Source of the DNA: Myxococcota bacterium
Lineage (GTDB): Bacteria; Myxococcota_A; Polyangia; Polyangiales; Houyiibacteriaceae
Length of the DNA stretch: 55,208 nt
Assembly (NCBI GenBank): GCA_025453555.1
Contig: JALOQC010000002.1
Span: 1 to 55,208, forward strand
Reading direction: 5' to 3'
In this document: piece by piece, positions 16,990 through 25,458 of the stretch
Position numbering within the stretch: the stretch's first letter is position 1
Layout of the letters: each line of letters opens with the position of its first letter
The notes under the pieces: generated by a model
What the model was told of the DNA's origin: nothing
The model's input: the letters and a program-made list of their open reading frames with translations, nothing else
Database searches by the model: none
Program-made: the position numbers and the translations under genes

Positions 16990-17979
16990 TCACTCCGCCG
17001 CTTCGGCGCGCGGCTCGTCGTAGAAGCGTCGGCACCACTTCCGGTAGGCGCCGATGGGTCCGTCGTTCGCGGCGAGCACCGGGCGCTCGAAGTAGGCCTT
17101 GTTCTCCCAGATCTGGAAGTCCTGCTCGACGTCCTGCACGAAGCCCTGGAAGAAGAGCTTGCTGATCATGGCCGTCATGTTCGGATCCGGCATCGCCCGC
17201 ATCGTGCCGCCGCCGCGCAGGATCACGGTGTCTTCGTCGATCGGGGTGCAGAGCACGTAGGTGCGGAATTCGGTGTTGAAGGTCGGCACCGTGACCTCGA
17301 CCACCGAGTAGCCGAGCCCGTGCACGCGCACCTTGAAGATCGATTGAACCGTCTGGCCGGGCATGCCGACGTTGTCGAGGCCGCGCTTCATCGAGTACGC
17401 GATGCGCAGGGTGTCGCCGTCGAGCTCGATCGGCTCGACGATGTCGACCGCGCTGTAGCCGTGCACGGCCGGGAAGTGCGCGAGGTCGACGCTGTTCTCG
17501 CTCGTCTCCTGAGGGTGCGCGTGGAGCTTCGGCCAGGTGTGCCAGCTCATGTCCGTCCAGCCTTCGGTGCCGCGCATCGCGAAGTAGCTCGGCGGCTCGA
17601 AGCTCGGTGGCGCGCCGGCCGGGTCGTGCCACGCGAGGATCGCGCCGTCGATCTCGCGCAGCTCCCACGCGGGGGTGCGCATCGCGGGCGGGATCTTCGC
17701 GCCGCCCGGGATCTCCACGCACTCGCCGCGACCGTCGAAGCGCATGCCGTGGAACGCACAGCGGATCGTGCCGCCCTGCACGCAACCGCCCTTGCCGAGG
17801 TGCGCCCCCAGGTGCGGGCAGTGCGCGGAGAGCGCGTTGGCTTTGCCATCCTCGCCGCGGAAGAGGACGATCTCCTTGCCGAGGGCGCGCACGGTGAGCA
17901 CCGCCGCCTCCCCGAGCTCGTGCGAGAGCGCGAGCGCGAACCAACCCCGGGGGAACGACGGAAACGGGTAGCGAGACAT
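16990..17979 (-). CDS. Rieske [2Fe-2S] non-heme iron oxygenase, KshA/Neverland-like
   Basis: This 329-aa oxygenase subunit should hydroxylate or desaturate a hydrophobic substrate using electrons from a separate reductase. The Rieske centre is CPHLGAH and CAFHGMRF (C-x-H ... C-x-x-H, about residues 54-77). The mononuclear iron site is the ENSVDLAHFPAVHGY motif. Layout and length match the 3-ketosteroid 9-alpha-hydroxylase KshA and cholesterol 7-desaturase (Neverland/DAF-36) group; steroid use is inference. The start ATG 17979 was chosen because upstream in-frame residues are low complexity. No ferredoxin reductase gene is nearby. Confidence 0.92.
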   Translation of the reverse strand: MSRYPFPSFPRGWFALALSHELGEAAVLTVRALGKEIVLFRGEDGKANALSAHCPHLGAHLGKGGCVQGGTIRCAFHGMRFDGRGECVEIPGGAKIPPAMRTPAWELREIDGAILAWHDPAGAPPSFEPPSYFAMRGTEGWTDMSWHTWPKLHAHPQETSENSVDLAHFPAVHGYSAVDIVEPIELDGDTLRIAYSMKRGLDNVGMPGQTVQSIFKVRVHGLGYSVVEVTVPTFNTEFRTYVLCTPIDEDTVILRGGGTMRAMPDPNMTAMISKLFFQGFVQDVEQDFQIWENKAYFERPVLAANDGPIGAYRKWCRRFYDEPRAEAAE

Positions 17980-18274
17980 CGGCGCGGATTGTCGCGAGTG
18001 TGCGCGCGCGGTCAAGGCGAGCGGTGCGGAGGCCCCCGTGAGCCGCGCTCCACGTCACGTGAACCGGTTCTGGAACGGGTTCTTTCGTCGAGAGATTCGA
18101 GCGCGAGGAACCGGCCAGCGCGTACCGTTACGTCATCGCTCGCCGTGGCGGACGGTCGAGGGCGCGCCGTCGCGTCACCTCGACGACGGATCGCGGGGAC
18201 CACGGTCCGGCCACTGGGGTCGTCGCATGCTTCCACGGCGGGCTCGCTCCACGCGTTCTCCTCACGTGCTTCCT

Positions 18275-19216
18275 TCACGTGCTGGCGGTGCGGACCGTGT
18301 GCGCGCGCGGTCGAGACGACGGCGTGGCTCCGGCGAGGGCCGCGTCGAGCCATGCGCCGAGCTCCGTCACGCTCGCGCGTCGCGTGTCGCGTGCGTGTCC
18401 GAGCGCTTCACGCAGCGCGCGGGTCGTCGGAAAGCGGTCGTCGGGCTCGCGCGCGAGACAGCGCCGCGCGATCGCCTCGAGGTCGGGAGGCCAGTCGACG
18501 AAGGTCGGCGGCGCGGCCTCGCGGATGCGGTCCATGGTCTCGACGGGGGTCGCTCCATCGAAGGGCCGCTCCCCCGCGAGGAGCTCCACGAGCATCACGC
18601 CGAGCCCGAACTGATCGCTCGCCGATCCGAGCACGCGTCCCATCACCTGCTCCGGCGACATGTACGCGTACTTGCCGCGACGAATGCTCGCGCGTGTGGT
18701 CTCCACGAGCTTCGTCTGCTTCGCGATGCCGAAGTCCGCGAGCTTCACCTCGCCCGCGCGCGAGAGCAGGACGTTCGACGGGCTCACGTCGCGGTGCACG
18801 AGCCCGAGCGGTCGACCCGCCTCGTCCTTCAGGGCGTGCGCGTGCTCGAGCGCGAGCGCGATCTCTTCGAGCACCAGCAGCGTGAGCTCGACCGGCAGCG
18901 CCGCGCGTTCCATCGCGTGCCCGAGGTCCGCCCCGTCCACGAAGTCCATCGCGACGAAGTAGACGCCGTCCTCCACGCCGAGCGCATGCACCTGCACCAC
19001 GTTGCGGTGCTGCAGGCGCGCGCCGAGCTTCGCCTCCTCGATCAGCAGCCGCTCCAGGTCCGCGTCGCCGCGATGCTCGGAGAGCAGCGTCTTGATCGCC
19101 ACGCGCTTCTCGAAGCCGCTCGCGCCGAAGACGCGCGCCTCGAAGACCTCCGCCATGCCGCCGTGGCCGAGGCGGCGGACGAGACGATACGGACCGAGCT
19201 GCCGCGGGAGGCTCAC
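18275..19216 (-). CDS. Hanks-type Ser/Thr protein kinase, soluble
   Basis: This 313-aa kinase consists of little more than the catalytic domain. It has the loop RRLGHGGMAEVFEA, ATP-binding VAIK, catalytic loop HRDVSPSN, DFG (LADFGIAK) and MSPEQV. No membrane segment or accessory domain is present. I place the start at GTG 19216 (VSLPRQLGPYRLV); the ORF-track start at 19258 would overlap the divergent FHA-sigma54 gene. With these starts only about 20 bp separate the two genes, so their promoters must overlap coding sequence or lie inside the partner. It forms a cluster with the FHA activator and the PP2C phosphatase, likely one regulatory circuit. Confidence 0.94.
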   Translation of the reverse strand: MSLPRQLGPYRLVRRLGHGGMAEVFEARVFGASGFEKRVAIKTLLSEHRGDADLERLLIEEAKLGARLQHRNVVQVHALGVEDGVYFVAMDFVDGADLGHAMERAALPVELTLLVLEEIALALEHAHALKDEAGRPLGLVHRDVSPSNVLLSRAGEVKLADFGIAKQTKLVETTRASIRRGKYAYMSPEQVMGRVLGSASDQFGLGVMLVELLAGERPFDGATPVETMDRIREAAPPTFVDWPPDLEAIARRCLAREPDDRFPTTRALREALGHARDTRRASVTELGAWLDAALAGATPSSRPRAHTVRTAST

Positions 19217-19236
19217 GACTGCGATACCGTAGCAGG

Positions 19237-20553
19237 GTGAGCACGGTCGCGACCGCACACGGCGAGGCGCTCCCGAGCGGGCGCGGTGAAGCGCAGCTCG
19301 TGGTGGTCGAAGGTCCGGACCTGGGGCGCGCGGTGCGCATCGACGCGCGGGCGTGCGTGGTCGGTTCCGATCCGAAGTGCGATCTCGTGCTCACCGACGA
19401 ACGCGTCTCGCGCCGGCACTTCTCGATCGAGGCGCGCGACGGGCGCTTCGTGGTGATCGATCTCGGGAGCCGCAACGGCACCGTGTACGAAGGCTCCGCG
19501 GTGAGCGAGGCGGTGCTCACGTTCGGCGCGACGCTCAAGTGCGGCCGCACGTTCCTGCGCATCGTGCCCCGGAGCGCGGAGCTCGAAGTGCGACCCAGCG
19601 CGGCGCGACGCTTCGGGGAGCTCGTGGGCGAGAGCCTCGCGATGCGGGAGGTCTTCGCGGTCCTCGAGCTCGCGAGCCGCAGCGACGTCACGGTGCTGCT
19701 CGAAGGCGAGACGGGGACCGGCAAGGAGCTCGCCGCGCGCGCGCTGCACGAGCAAGGGGCGCGACGCGGCAAGCCCTTCGTGGCGATCGACTGCGGCGCG
19801 CTGCCGGAGAACCTCGTGGAGAGCGAGCTCTTCGGGCACCTCAAGGGCGCGTTCACGGGCGCGCAGGGCGATCGTGTCGGCGCGTTCCGGCGCGCGGAGG
19901 GCGGGACGCTCTTCCTCGACGAGCTCGACGGCGTACCGCTGGACGTGCAGGCGCGGCTCCTGCGCGCGATCGAGGAGCGGCGCGTCCGGCCGGTGGGCGC
20001 CGACGCGGAGACGCCGGTCGACGTGCGCGTGATCGCGGGGGCGCGCGTCGAGCTCGCACGTCGCGTGGCGGAGGGCGCGTTTCGTCCGGACCTCTACTAC
20101 CGCGTCAGCGTGCTGCGGGTCGCCCTTCCCCCGCTCCGCGCGCGGCGCGAGGACATCGCGCCGATCGTGGCCGCGCTCTTGCGTTTGCGTGGGATCGAGC
20201 CCGGTCCGGTGGCGGGCGCCGGCCTCGACCGGCTCTTCGCGCACGATTGGCCGGGGAACGTGCGCGAGCTGCGCAACGTGATCGATCGCGCGCTCGCGCT
20301 GCAGCCGGAGGCGCGCGCGTTCGCGGACCTGCGGCTGCGCGTCGGAGCCGCGAGCAGCGACGGCGATCCGCTCGCGGTGCGCAGCGAGCTGCCCTTCGCG
20401 GAGGCCAAACAACGTGTGGTCGACGGCTTCGAGCGTCGCTACCTCGACGAGCTGCTCGGCCGCCACGACGGCAACCTCTCGGCCGCCGCGCGCGACGCGG
20501 GGCTCGATCGAAAGCACCTGCGCGCGCTGCTCGCCAAGCACGGGCTGCGGTGA
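19237..20553 (+). CDS. FHA domain-containing sigma54-dependent transcriptional activator
   Basis: This 438-aa enhancer-binding protein has an N-terminal FHA domain (about residues 20-105, GSDPKCDLVL...RVSRRHF...GSRNGT) in place of a receiver or GAF domain. The AAA+ core follows with Walker A GETGTGKE, intact GAFTGA (the sigma54-contact loop) and Walker B GTLFLDEL. DWPGNVRELRN and a C-terminal Fis-type HTH complete it. FHA domains bind phosphothreonine, so activity should depend on a Ser/Thr kinase, plausibly the divergent neighbour. The ORF starts at GTG 19237. This class is characteristic of myxobacteria. Target promoters are not visible in this window. Confidence 0.95.
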   Translation: MSTVATAHGEALPSGRGEAQLVVVEGPDLGRAVRIDARACVVGSDPKCDLVLTDERVSRRHFSIEARDGRFVVIDLGSRNGTVYEGSAVSEAVLTFGATLKCGRTFLRIVPRSAELEVRPSAARRFGELVGESLAMREVFAVLELASRSDVTVLLEGETGTGKELAARALHEQGARRGKPFVAIDCGALPENLVESELFGHLKGAFTGAQGDRVGAFRRAEGGTLFLDELDGVPLDVQARLLRAIEERRVRPVGADAETPVDVRVIAGARVELARRVAEGAFRPDLYYRVSVLRVALPPLRARREDIAPIVAALLRLRGIEPGPVAGAGLDRLFAHDWPGNVRELRNVIDRALALQPEARAFADLRLRVGAASSDGDPLAVRSELPFAEAKQRVVDGFERRYLDELLGRHDGNLSAAARDAGLDRKHLRALLAKHGLR

Positions 20554-20589
20554 GCGCGGCGCCGCCGCAGGCACGATCGATCCCGCCGC

Positions 20590-20603
20590 GACGAGCGCTC
20601 GTC
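20590..20603. repeat. 14-bp palindrome in the convergent spacer
   Basis: GACGAGCGCTCGTC is a perfect palindrome between the 3' end of the FHA-sigma54 gene and the 3' end of the PP2C gene. It has no loop, so it is a poor hairpin on its own. It may assist termination or be chance. Confidence 0.4.
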
Positions 20604-20630
20604 GTCGCTCGCACGCCCGCGCCGCATCGC

Positions 20631-21407
20631 TCATCCGACGCGCAGCACGAGCGCGCTGATGTTGTCCGATCCGCCGGCTTCGTAGGCCGCGGTGACGAGG
20701 GACTCCGCCGCCACGGGCGGCGAGGTCGCGAGCAGGTGCGCGATGGTCTCGGGCGGGAGCGGATCGGAAAGCCCGTCGGAGCACAACAAGAAGGTGTCCC
20801 CACGCTCCACTCGGAGCTCACACAGATCCGGGGCGGAGTTTCCGGATTGACCGATGGCCCGCGTCACCACGTGTGCGAACTGAGCGGCGCGCTCCTTCGG
20901 GATCGTCCGGCCTTCGAGCTCCTCCATCATCGCCACGAGCGAGTGGTCGCGCGTGAGCTGCTCGAGCACCCCGGCGCGCAGTCGGTAGATTCGGCTGTCC
21001 CCGACGTGCGCGAGCACCACGCGGCTCCCCCGCACGACCAACGCGACCGCGGTGGCCCCCATGTGCCGGAGCTCGCCTTGGCGTCGGAGCCGGACCTCCA
21101 GATCCGCGAGCTGCAGCCCCACCCGCAACATGTTCTGATCGAGGCTCACGTCGGGATTGAGCCCACACGGCCAGGTACAATCGGAATCTTCGGCGTTTCT
21201 CCGAAAAAACTCCGCCAATGAGTCGACCACGAGCCGGCTTGCGATCTCTCCCCCTTCGTAGCCTCCCATTCCGTCCGCCACCACGAAGAGCCCGAGCTCG
21301 GGCGCCGCGAGCAGCGCGTCCTCGTTGTTGGCGCGACGACCCACGTGGGTGCAGGCGCCGACGGTGAGCGGGAGACGAGCGAGCGGCGACGAAGCAGCGG
21401 TGTTCAT
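20631..21407 (-). CDS. PP2C-family Ser/Thr protein phosphatase
   Basis: This 258-aa metal-dependent phosphatase should reverse Ser/Thr phosphorylation. The conserved PPM motifs are present in order: RRANNEDALL, VADGMGGYEGGE, HVGDSRIYRL, LTRDHS, LCSDGLSD and GGSDNISALV, giving the usual metal-binding Asp residues. ATG 21407 is preceded on its strand by GGAGG with a five-base spacer, which settles the start against the ORF-track start at 21467. The protein is soluble. It likely opposes the kinase 18275-19216, whose gene lies two genes away. Upstream lies the 13-bp x11 repeat, within 130 bp of the start codon. Confidence 0.95.
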   Translation of the reverse strand: MNTAASSPLARLPLTVGACTHVGRRANNEDALLAAPELGLFVVADGMGGYEGGEIASRLVVDSLAEFFRRNAEDSDCTWPCGLNPDVSLDQNMLRVGLQLADLEVRLRRQGELRHMGATAVALVVRGSRVVLAHVGDSRIYRLRAGVLEQLTRDHSLVAMMEELEGRTIPKERAAQFAHVVTRAIGQSGNSAPDLCELRVERGDTFLLCSDGLSDPLPPETIAHLLATSPPVAAESLVTAAYEAGGSDNISALVLRVG

Positions 21408-21534
21408 GACGACCTCCGCCGCCCGGTAGAGCGAGGGTCGTGCCGTGGCGCGCGACGCACGGATCACGGACCACGGTGGGGAGTCGGCCCCTCGACACGC
21501 GCCTCGCGACCGGGGGGTCGACGCACCACCCCCC

Positions 21535-21680
21535 GTCCGAGTCGCAGGTCCGAGTCGCAGGTCCGAGTCGCAGGTCCGAGTCGCAGGTCCGAGTCGCAGG
21601 TCCGAGTCGCAGGTCCGAGTCGCAGGTCCGAGTCGCGCGTCCGAGTCGCGGGTCCGAGTCGCGCGTCCGAGTCGCGCGTC
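21535..21680. repeat. Minisatellite: eleven copies of a 13-bp unit (GTCCGAGTCGCAG)
   Basis: GTCGC recurs exactly every 13 bases from 21541 to 21671, eleven times. The first seven units are identical (GTCCGAGTCGCAG); the last four vary at one or two positions (GCG in place of CAG). The array ends six bases from the hutF-like stop and begins about 130 bp upstream of the PP2C start. The period is not a multiple of three, and the unit has no internal dyad, so it is neither protein-coding nor a hairpin array. Confidence 0.95.
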
Positions 21681-21686
21681 GACGCC

Positions 21687-22940
21687 TCAACCGAGGCGCG
21701 CGATCGCCGCTCGGAACACGTCGCGCGCGCTCTCGAAGCCACGCGGGATGCCGTCCTCGACGATGCGCTCGCCCGCGACCTCGACCTGCCGCACCGCGCG
21801 CCCCGAGCCCGCGAAGATGACCGCGTCGGCGTCGGCCCCGGCGCCTTCGAGCGACACGTCGTTCGCGTCGAGCACCACGCGGTCCTCGTGCTCGCGTCCG
21901 TCGAAGCCGATCGACGCGTAGCCCTCCGCGCTGCCGATGCGCAGCAACTCCGCGCCGTCGAACGCGACTTGGCGCGCCTCGCGTCGAACGCGCTCGTCGA
22001 GCTCCACCGCGCGCAGCTCCTCGAAGGGATCGCTCGACGCGTGACTGTCGGTGCCCACACAGAACCGCGCGCCAGCGTCGCGCAGCGCCCCGAGGTCGGG
22101 CGCTCCGTCGCCGAGGTCGCGCTCGGTCGTACGACACACACACACGAACGCGCCCCGCAGCAGACGCGCCTCGTGCGGCCGCAGGTGCGTGGCGTGCACG
22201 CCCACGAAGCGCGTGTCGATCGCGCCGAGCTCCGCGAGCAGCTCGATCGGACGGCGTCCGTGCTCGGCCAGACACTCGCGCAGCTCGCGACGCTGCTCGG
22301 CCACGTGAACGTGGAAGGGCAACCCTCGCTCGCGCGCGAAGTCCGCCGCCTCCACGAGCCACTCTTTCGGCACCGCGCGCACGCTGTGGGGCGCGACCCC
22401 GATGCGCACCAGAGGATCCCCCGCGTGGCGCGCGCGCAGCGTCTCCACGTCGGCGAGCGCGCGCTCGATCGAGGGATCGCAGAAGCGTCGCTGCTCGGGC
22501 TCGGGCGGACGATGCGCGCCCGCTCGCGTGTAGAGCACGCGCAGCAACGTGACGCGCAGGCCGGCGTCGCGCGCGGCGCGAATGGTCGCGTCCGCGAGGA
22601 TCGTTCGGTCGTCGTAGGGCGTTCCGTCGGCCTGGTGGTGGACGTAGTGGAACTCGCCCACCGCGGTCACTCCGTGGCGCGCGAGCTCCGCGTAGGCGAA
22701 GCGCGCGAGCGCGTAGGCGCCTTCGGGATCGAGTCGGCTCGCGAAGCGGTACATCGCAGCGCGCCACGACCAGAAGGTCGCGGGCGTGCTCGCGCCTTCG
22801 GTCCGCGCGTGGGTGCGACCACGGATCGCGCGTTGAAAGGCGTGCGAGTGCGCGCTCGCCAGGCCGGGCAGCACGAGCGTGTCGCCCTCGCGACGCACGA
22901 ACGACGGGTCACTCGCGTTCGACGGGGACGCGTGGCTCAT
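21687..22940 (-). CDS. hutF: Formimidoylglutamate deiminase-like amidohydrolase (HutF-like)
   Basis: This 417-aa amidohydrolase resembles HutF, which removes ammonia from N-formimidoyl-L-glutamate in the five-step histidine breakdown route. The metal-binding HxH is SAHSHAFQRA (residues ~29-38). The HutF-like stretches GVTAVGEFHYVHH and APHSVRAV are present, as are FHVHVAEQ and GTDSHAS with further metal ligands. Compared with HutF proteins of about 450 residues, the N-terminal beta-strands that precede the HxH motif are nearly absent; the ATG is fixed by a one-base overlap (TGATG) with the HTTM stop. No other hut gene is nearby. Family confident, exact substrate less so. Confidence 0.85.
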   Translation of the reverse strand: MSHASPSNASDPSFVRREGDTLVLPGLASAHSHAFQRAIRGRTHARTEGASTPATFWSWRAAMYRFASRLDPEGAYALARFAYAELARHGVTAVGEFHYVHHQADGTPYDDRTILADATIRAARDAGLRVTLLRVLYTRAGAHRPPEPEQRRFCDPSIERALADVETLRARHAGDPLVRIGVAPHSVRAVPKEWLVEAADFARERGLPFHVHVAEQRRELRECLAEHGRRPIELLAELGAIDTRFVGVHATHLRPHEARLLRGAFVCVCRTTERDLGDGAPDLGALRDAGARFCVGTDSHASSDPFEELRAVELDERVRREARQVAFDGAELLRIGSAEGYASIGFDGREHEDRVVLDANDVSLEGAGADADAVIFAGSGRAVRQVEVAGERIVEDGIPRGFESARDVFRAAIARLG

Positions 22941-24820
22941 CAGTCCTCGCCCACGCCGCTCGAACCGTTCGCGCCTCGCGTCTCGATCAAACGTCGCATC
23001 TGCTCCGCCTCCGACTCGCGATCACGCCGCCGCAGCTCGAGGCCGTGCTCGGCCGCGATCGCGCGCGCCCGCTCCTCGCTGCGGTAACACTCGACCACCT
23101 CGCGCCCTCGGTAGAGGCAGTGCGGACGCAGCACGTGCTCGTTCGCCTTCTCGTACGCCGCGAGCGCCTCGACGGGCTCGTCGTGACGTCGGTGCTCGCC
23201 GCCGAGGAAGCGGTAGTAGTCGAAGCGCACCTCGCTCTGCGAGATCGCGAGCGCGAGCAGCACCCCCGAGAGCGCGGTCGCCCCCGCGAGCCCACCGCCC
23301 GCGAGCGGGAGCCCGTCGCGGAGCGCGACCGCGATCCCGATCAGCGCGAGCAGCGCCGCGAGCGTCGTCGCGACGAGCGCGCCCGGCAGATCGATCGTGA
23401 AGCCGGCGAGCCCGAGCGCGGCGAGCATCAGCGCCGCGCGAGCAGGTGTCGGGATGCGCTGCGCGTGGTGCGCGAGCTTCGCGGACAGCTCGCTCCACCC
23501 TTCCCCGAGCACCCGGAGCCAGCGCGCGGGCGCGAGCACCACGAACGCCATCAGGAGCATGTAGTAGCTGAACCAGCCGATCTCGAGCACGAGGCCGACC
23601 TCGGTCAGCAGGTGGAACGAGAGCGGCGCCAGCGCGAAGAGCGGCAGCCAACGACGGAGCCGCGGGGAGCTCGGCGCGTCCGCGAGCGGCGCGAGCAGGT
23701 AGGCGACGCAGGCGACGATCTGCACGAGGATCGCGCCCGTCCCGAGGAGCTTCCAGAACGTCGCGGCCGCCATCGTCCCGAAGAGAGGTAGGCCCTCCGT
23801 CGTCACGTAGGACTCGAAGCCGAGCAGCAGCTCCGACTGACCGAGGCGACGCAGCGCGTGCCCCTCGCGCCAGTCGCCGCTCATCTTCGTGATCGCGGTG
23901 TAGAAGTAGACGATCGCGGTCGTCATCGTCAGGAGCACGTAGCCCCACGCCACGGTGTTCGGGGTCGGGATGGCGAGCTTGCGCGACGCGGCGAAGCTCG
24001 CGGCTCCCTTCGAGGCGTCCTTCGCCGACTTCTTGCCCGAGTCGGCGGGGTCAGCCGCCGACTTCGTCGCGACGAGCTCGTCCGCTCTCGGGCTCGGAGC
24101 CTGGAGCTTGCTCTGCTTCTTGCCCTTCTTGCGCTTGCCCTTCGGCGCCTCGACCGCGCTCGTGACGATCGGCTCCGGCGTCGCGACCGGGGCGTCGACC
24201 TTCGGCTCCTCCTTCGGGAGAAACGCGAGCAATCCCCCGAGCAGCGCGAGCGATCCACGCACGAGCCAGATCCACGCGGGCGTCGGGAGGTGGTTGCCCG
24301 GACCGAAGAGCCCGAGCGGCGTCTGACCGCCCGCGACGCCCACCACGAGCTCGAGCAGGCCGTACGCGAGGAGCGCGCCGCCCACCCGAACGCCACGCTC
24401 GCTCGCGACCGGGAAGACGTCGTCGCGCACCAGCCGCGGGAAGAACGTCATCGCGAGCAGCACGAACGAGAGCAGGTAGTGGTGCTGGTAGCTGTCCAGC
24501 ATGCTCATCGCCCACCCGTAGGTGTAGAGCGCGCAGACGATGCCGAGACCGACCCGCGAAGGCCGCGTCATCGCCATCGCGAACGCGACGAGCCCCGCGA
24601 GCAGGATCGTGCCGACGTAGATCCCCGGCGACGGCGTGGGCGCCAGCGCGTCGAGCCACCCGAAGTGCGCGACGTTGAAGTCGCCGAAGCCGTAGCGCCC
24701 CGCGTGCGAGGCGTGATCGACCCAACAATCGAACGCGAAGAGGACGAGGAAGAGCCGCTGGAGCAACCAGGGTCGTACCGAGTCGACGCGCGCGAAGAGG
24801 TAACGCTCGAAGAGGGTCAC
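22940..24820 (-). CDS. HTTM-domain polytopic membrane protein
   Basis: This 626-aa protein has about a dozen hydrophobic segments and looks like an HTTM protein, the membrane-domain family related to vitamin K-dependent gamma-carboxylase. Supporting features are the N-terminal RPWLLQRLFLVLFAFDCWVDHASHAG and LDSYQHHYLLSFVL-type His-rich helices. A Lys-rich cytosolic loop (GKRKKGKKQSK) divides the membrane part. The last ~80 residues are soluble and contain several Cys. Start GTG 24820 overlaps the preceding stop as GTGA. Genuine carboxylase activity is unproven for bacterial members. The downstream overlap with hutF implies one transcript. Confidence 0.8.
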   Translation of the reverse strand: MTLFERYLFARVDSVRPWLLQRLFLVLFAFDCWVDHASHAGRYGFGDFNVAHFGWLDALAPTPSPGIYVGTILLAGLVAFAMAMTRPSRVGLGIVCALYTYGWAMSMLDSYQHHYLLSFVLLAMTFFPRLVRDDVFPVASERGVRVGGALLAYGLLELVVGVAGGQTPLGLFGPGNHLPTPAWIWLVRGSLALLGGLLAFLPKEEPKVDAPVATPEPIVTSAVEAPKGKRKKGKKQSKLQAPSPRADELVATKSAADPADSGKKSAKDASKGAASFAASRKLAIPTPNTVAWGYVLLTMTTAIVYFYTAITKMSGDWREGHALRRLGQSELLLGFESYVTTEGLPLFGTMAAATFWKLLGTGAILVQIVACVAYLLAPLADAPSSPRLRRWLPLFALAPLSFHLLTEVGLVLEIGWFSYYMLLMAFVVLAPARWLRVLGEGWSELSAKLAHHAQRIPTPARAALMLAALGLAGFTIDLPGALVATTLAALLALIGIAVALRDGLPLAGGGLAGATALSGVLLALAISQSEVRFDYYRFLGGEHRRHDEPVEALAAYEKANEHVLRPHCLYRGREVVECYRSEERARAIAAEHGLELRRRDRESEAEQMRRLIETRGANGSSGVGED

Positions 24821-25311
24821 CGGCGCCCCCTCGTCGTCGCGAGCGCGGCTTCGTCGGGTAGCGTGAGCTCGCCGCCCTCGCAGACGCGGCGGTAGACCTG
24901 CGGCGCGATCGGCTCGCCGTCGGGCGCGGTGCACGCGTTGGTCAGGCTCACCTCGCGCACGCCCTCTTCGTCGCAGCGCGCTTCGAGGAACGCGAGCACC
25001 ACGTCGCGTCGGTTGCGCGCGAGGTGGTTCACCCACGCTTGATGGAGCGTCGACGAGAGCGGGATCTCGCGCTCCGTCGGCGGCTGACCCGCCTCACCCA
25101 CCCGTTCGGTCGCGGACGTGCGGCACGAGTACAGGCGCACCGCGCTGAACATGCGCCACGCGAAGCGCTCGTCGTAGGGATCGCCGCTGCGGAGGTAGTA
25201 GCTGAGCGGCACCACGAGCTGCAGCAGCAAGAGGGCGACGACGAAACGGACGACACGCTTTCGCGTGGGGCCGACGGGGGTGTCGTCGAGGTACGACGCG
25301 GGCTCGCTCAC
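24817..25311 (-). CDS. Single-pass membrane protein associated with HTTM
   Basis: This 164-aa protein has a basic N-terminus, one membrane helix (VVRFVVALLLLQLVVPLSYYL in parts, residues ~18-38) and an extracytoplasmic domain. The phrase YYLRSGDPYDERFAWRMFS resembles stretches found in HTTM proteins and their partners, so this may be a split-off HTTM-like part. Start GTG 25311 (VSEPASYLDD) was chosen because the upstream in-frame sequence is Arg-rich and low in complexity. It overlaps the HTTM start (GTGA) and is first in a three-gene coupled set ending with the hutF-like gene. Confidence 0.78.
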   Translation of the reverse strand: MSEPASYLDDTPVGPTRKRVVRFVVALLLLQLVVPLSYYLRSGDPYDERFAWRMFSAVRLYSCRTSATERVGEAGQPPTEREIPLSSTLHQAWVNHLARNRRDVVLAFLEARCDEEGVREVSLTNACTAPDGEPIAPQVYRRVCEGGELTLPDEAALATTRGRR

Positions 25312-25458
25312 GCGCGCGAGCCTTCCGCGCGGGCGCTCGCGAGTCAACGACGTCGCGCACCTCGTGACCACGCGCACCGCGGTGCAAGCGCACGCGAGTC
25401 GACGAGGTCGCTCACCACACGAGCGCGCCCCCGCGCGGGAGCGCTCGAACGAAGCGCG

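Noticed and set aside
18052-18084. GAACCGGTTC palindrome and CACGTCACGTGAAC near the kinase and Rieske spacer
   Set aside because: These are short dyads expected by chance in GC-rich DNA, with no second full copy or clear promoter alongside.
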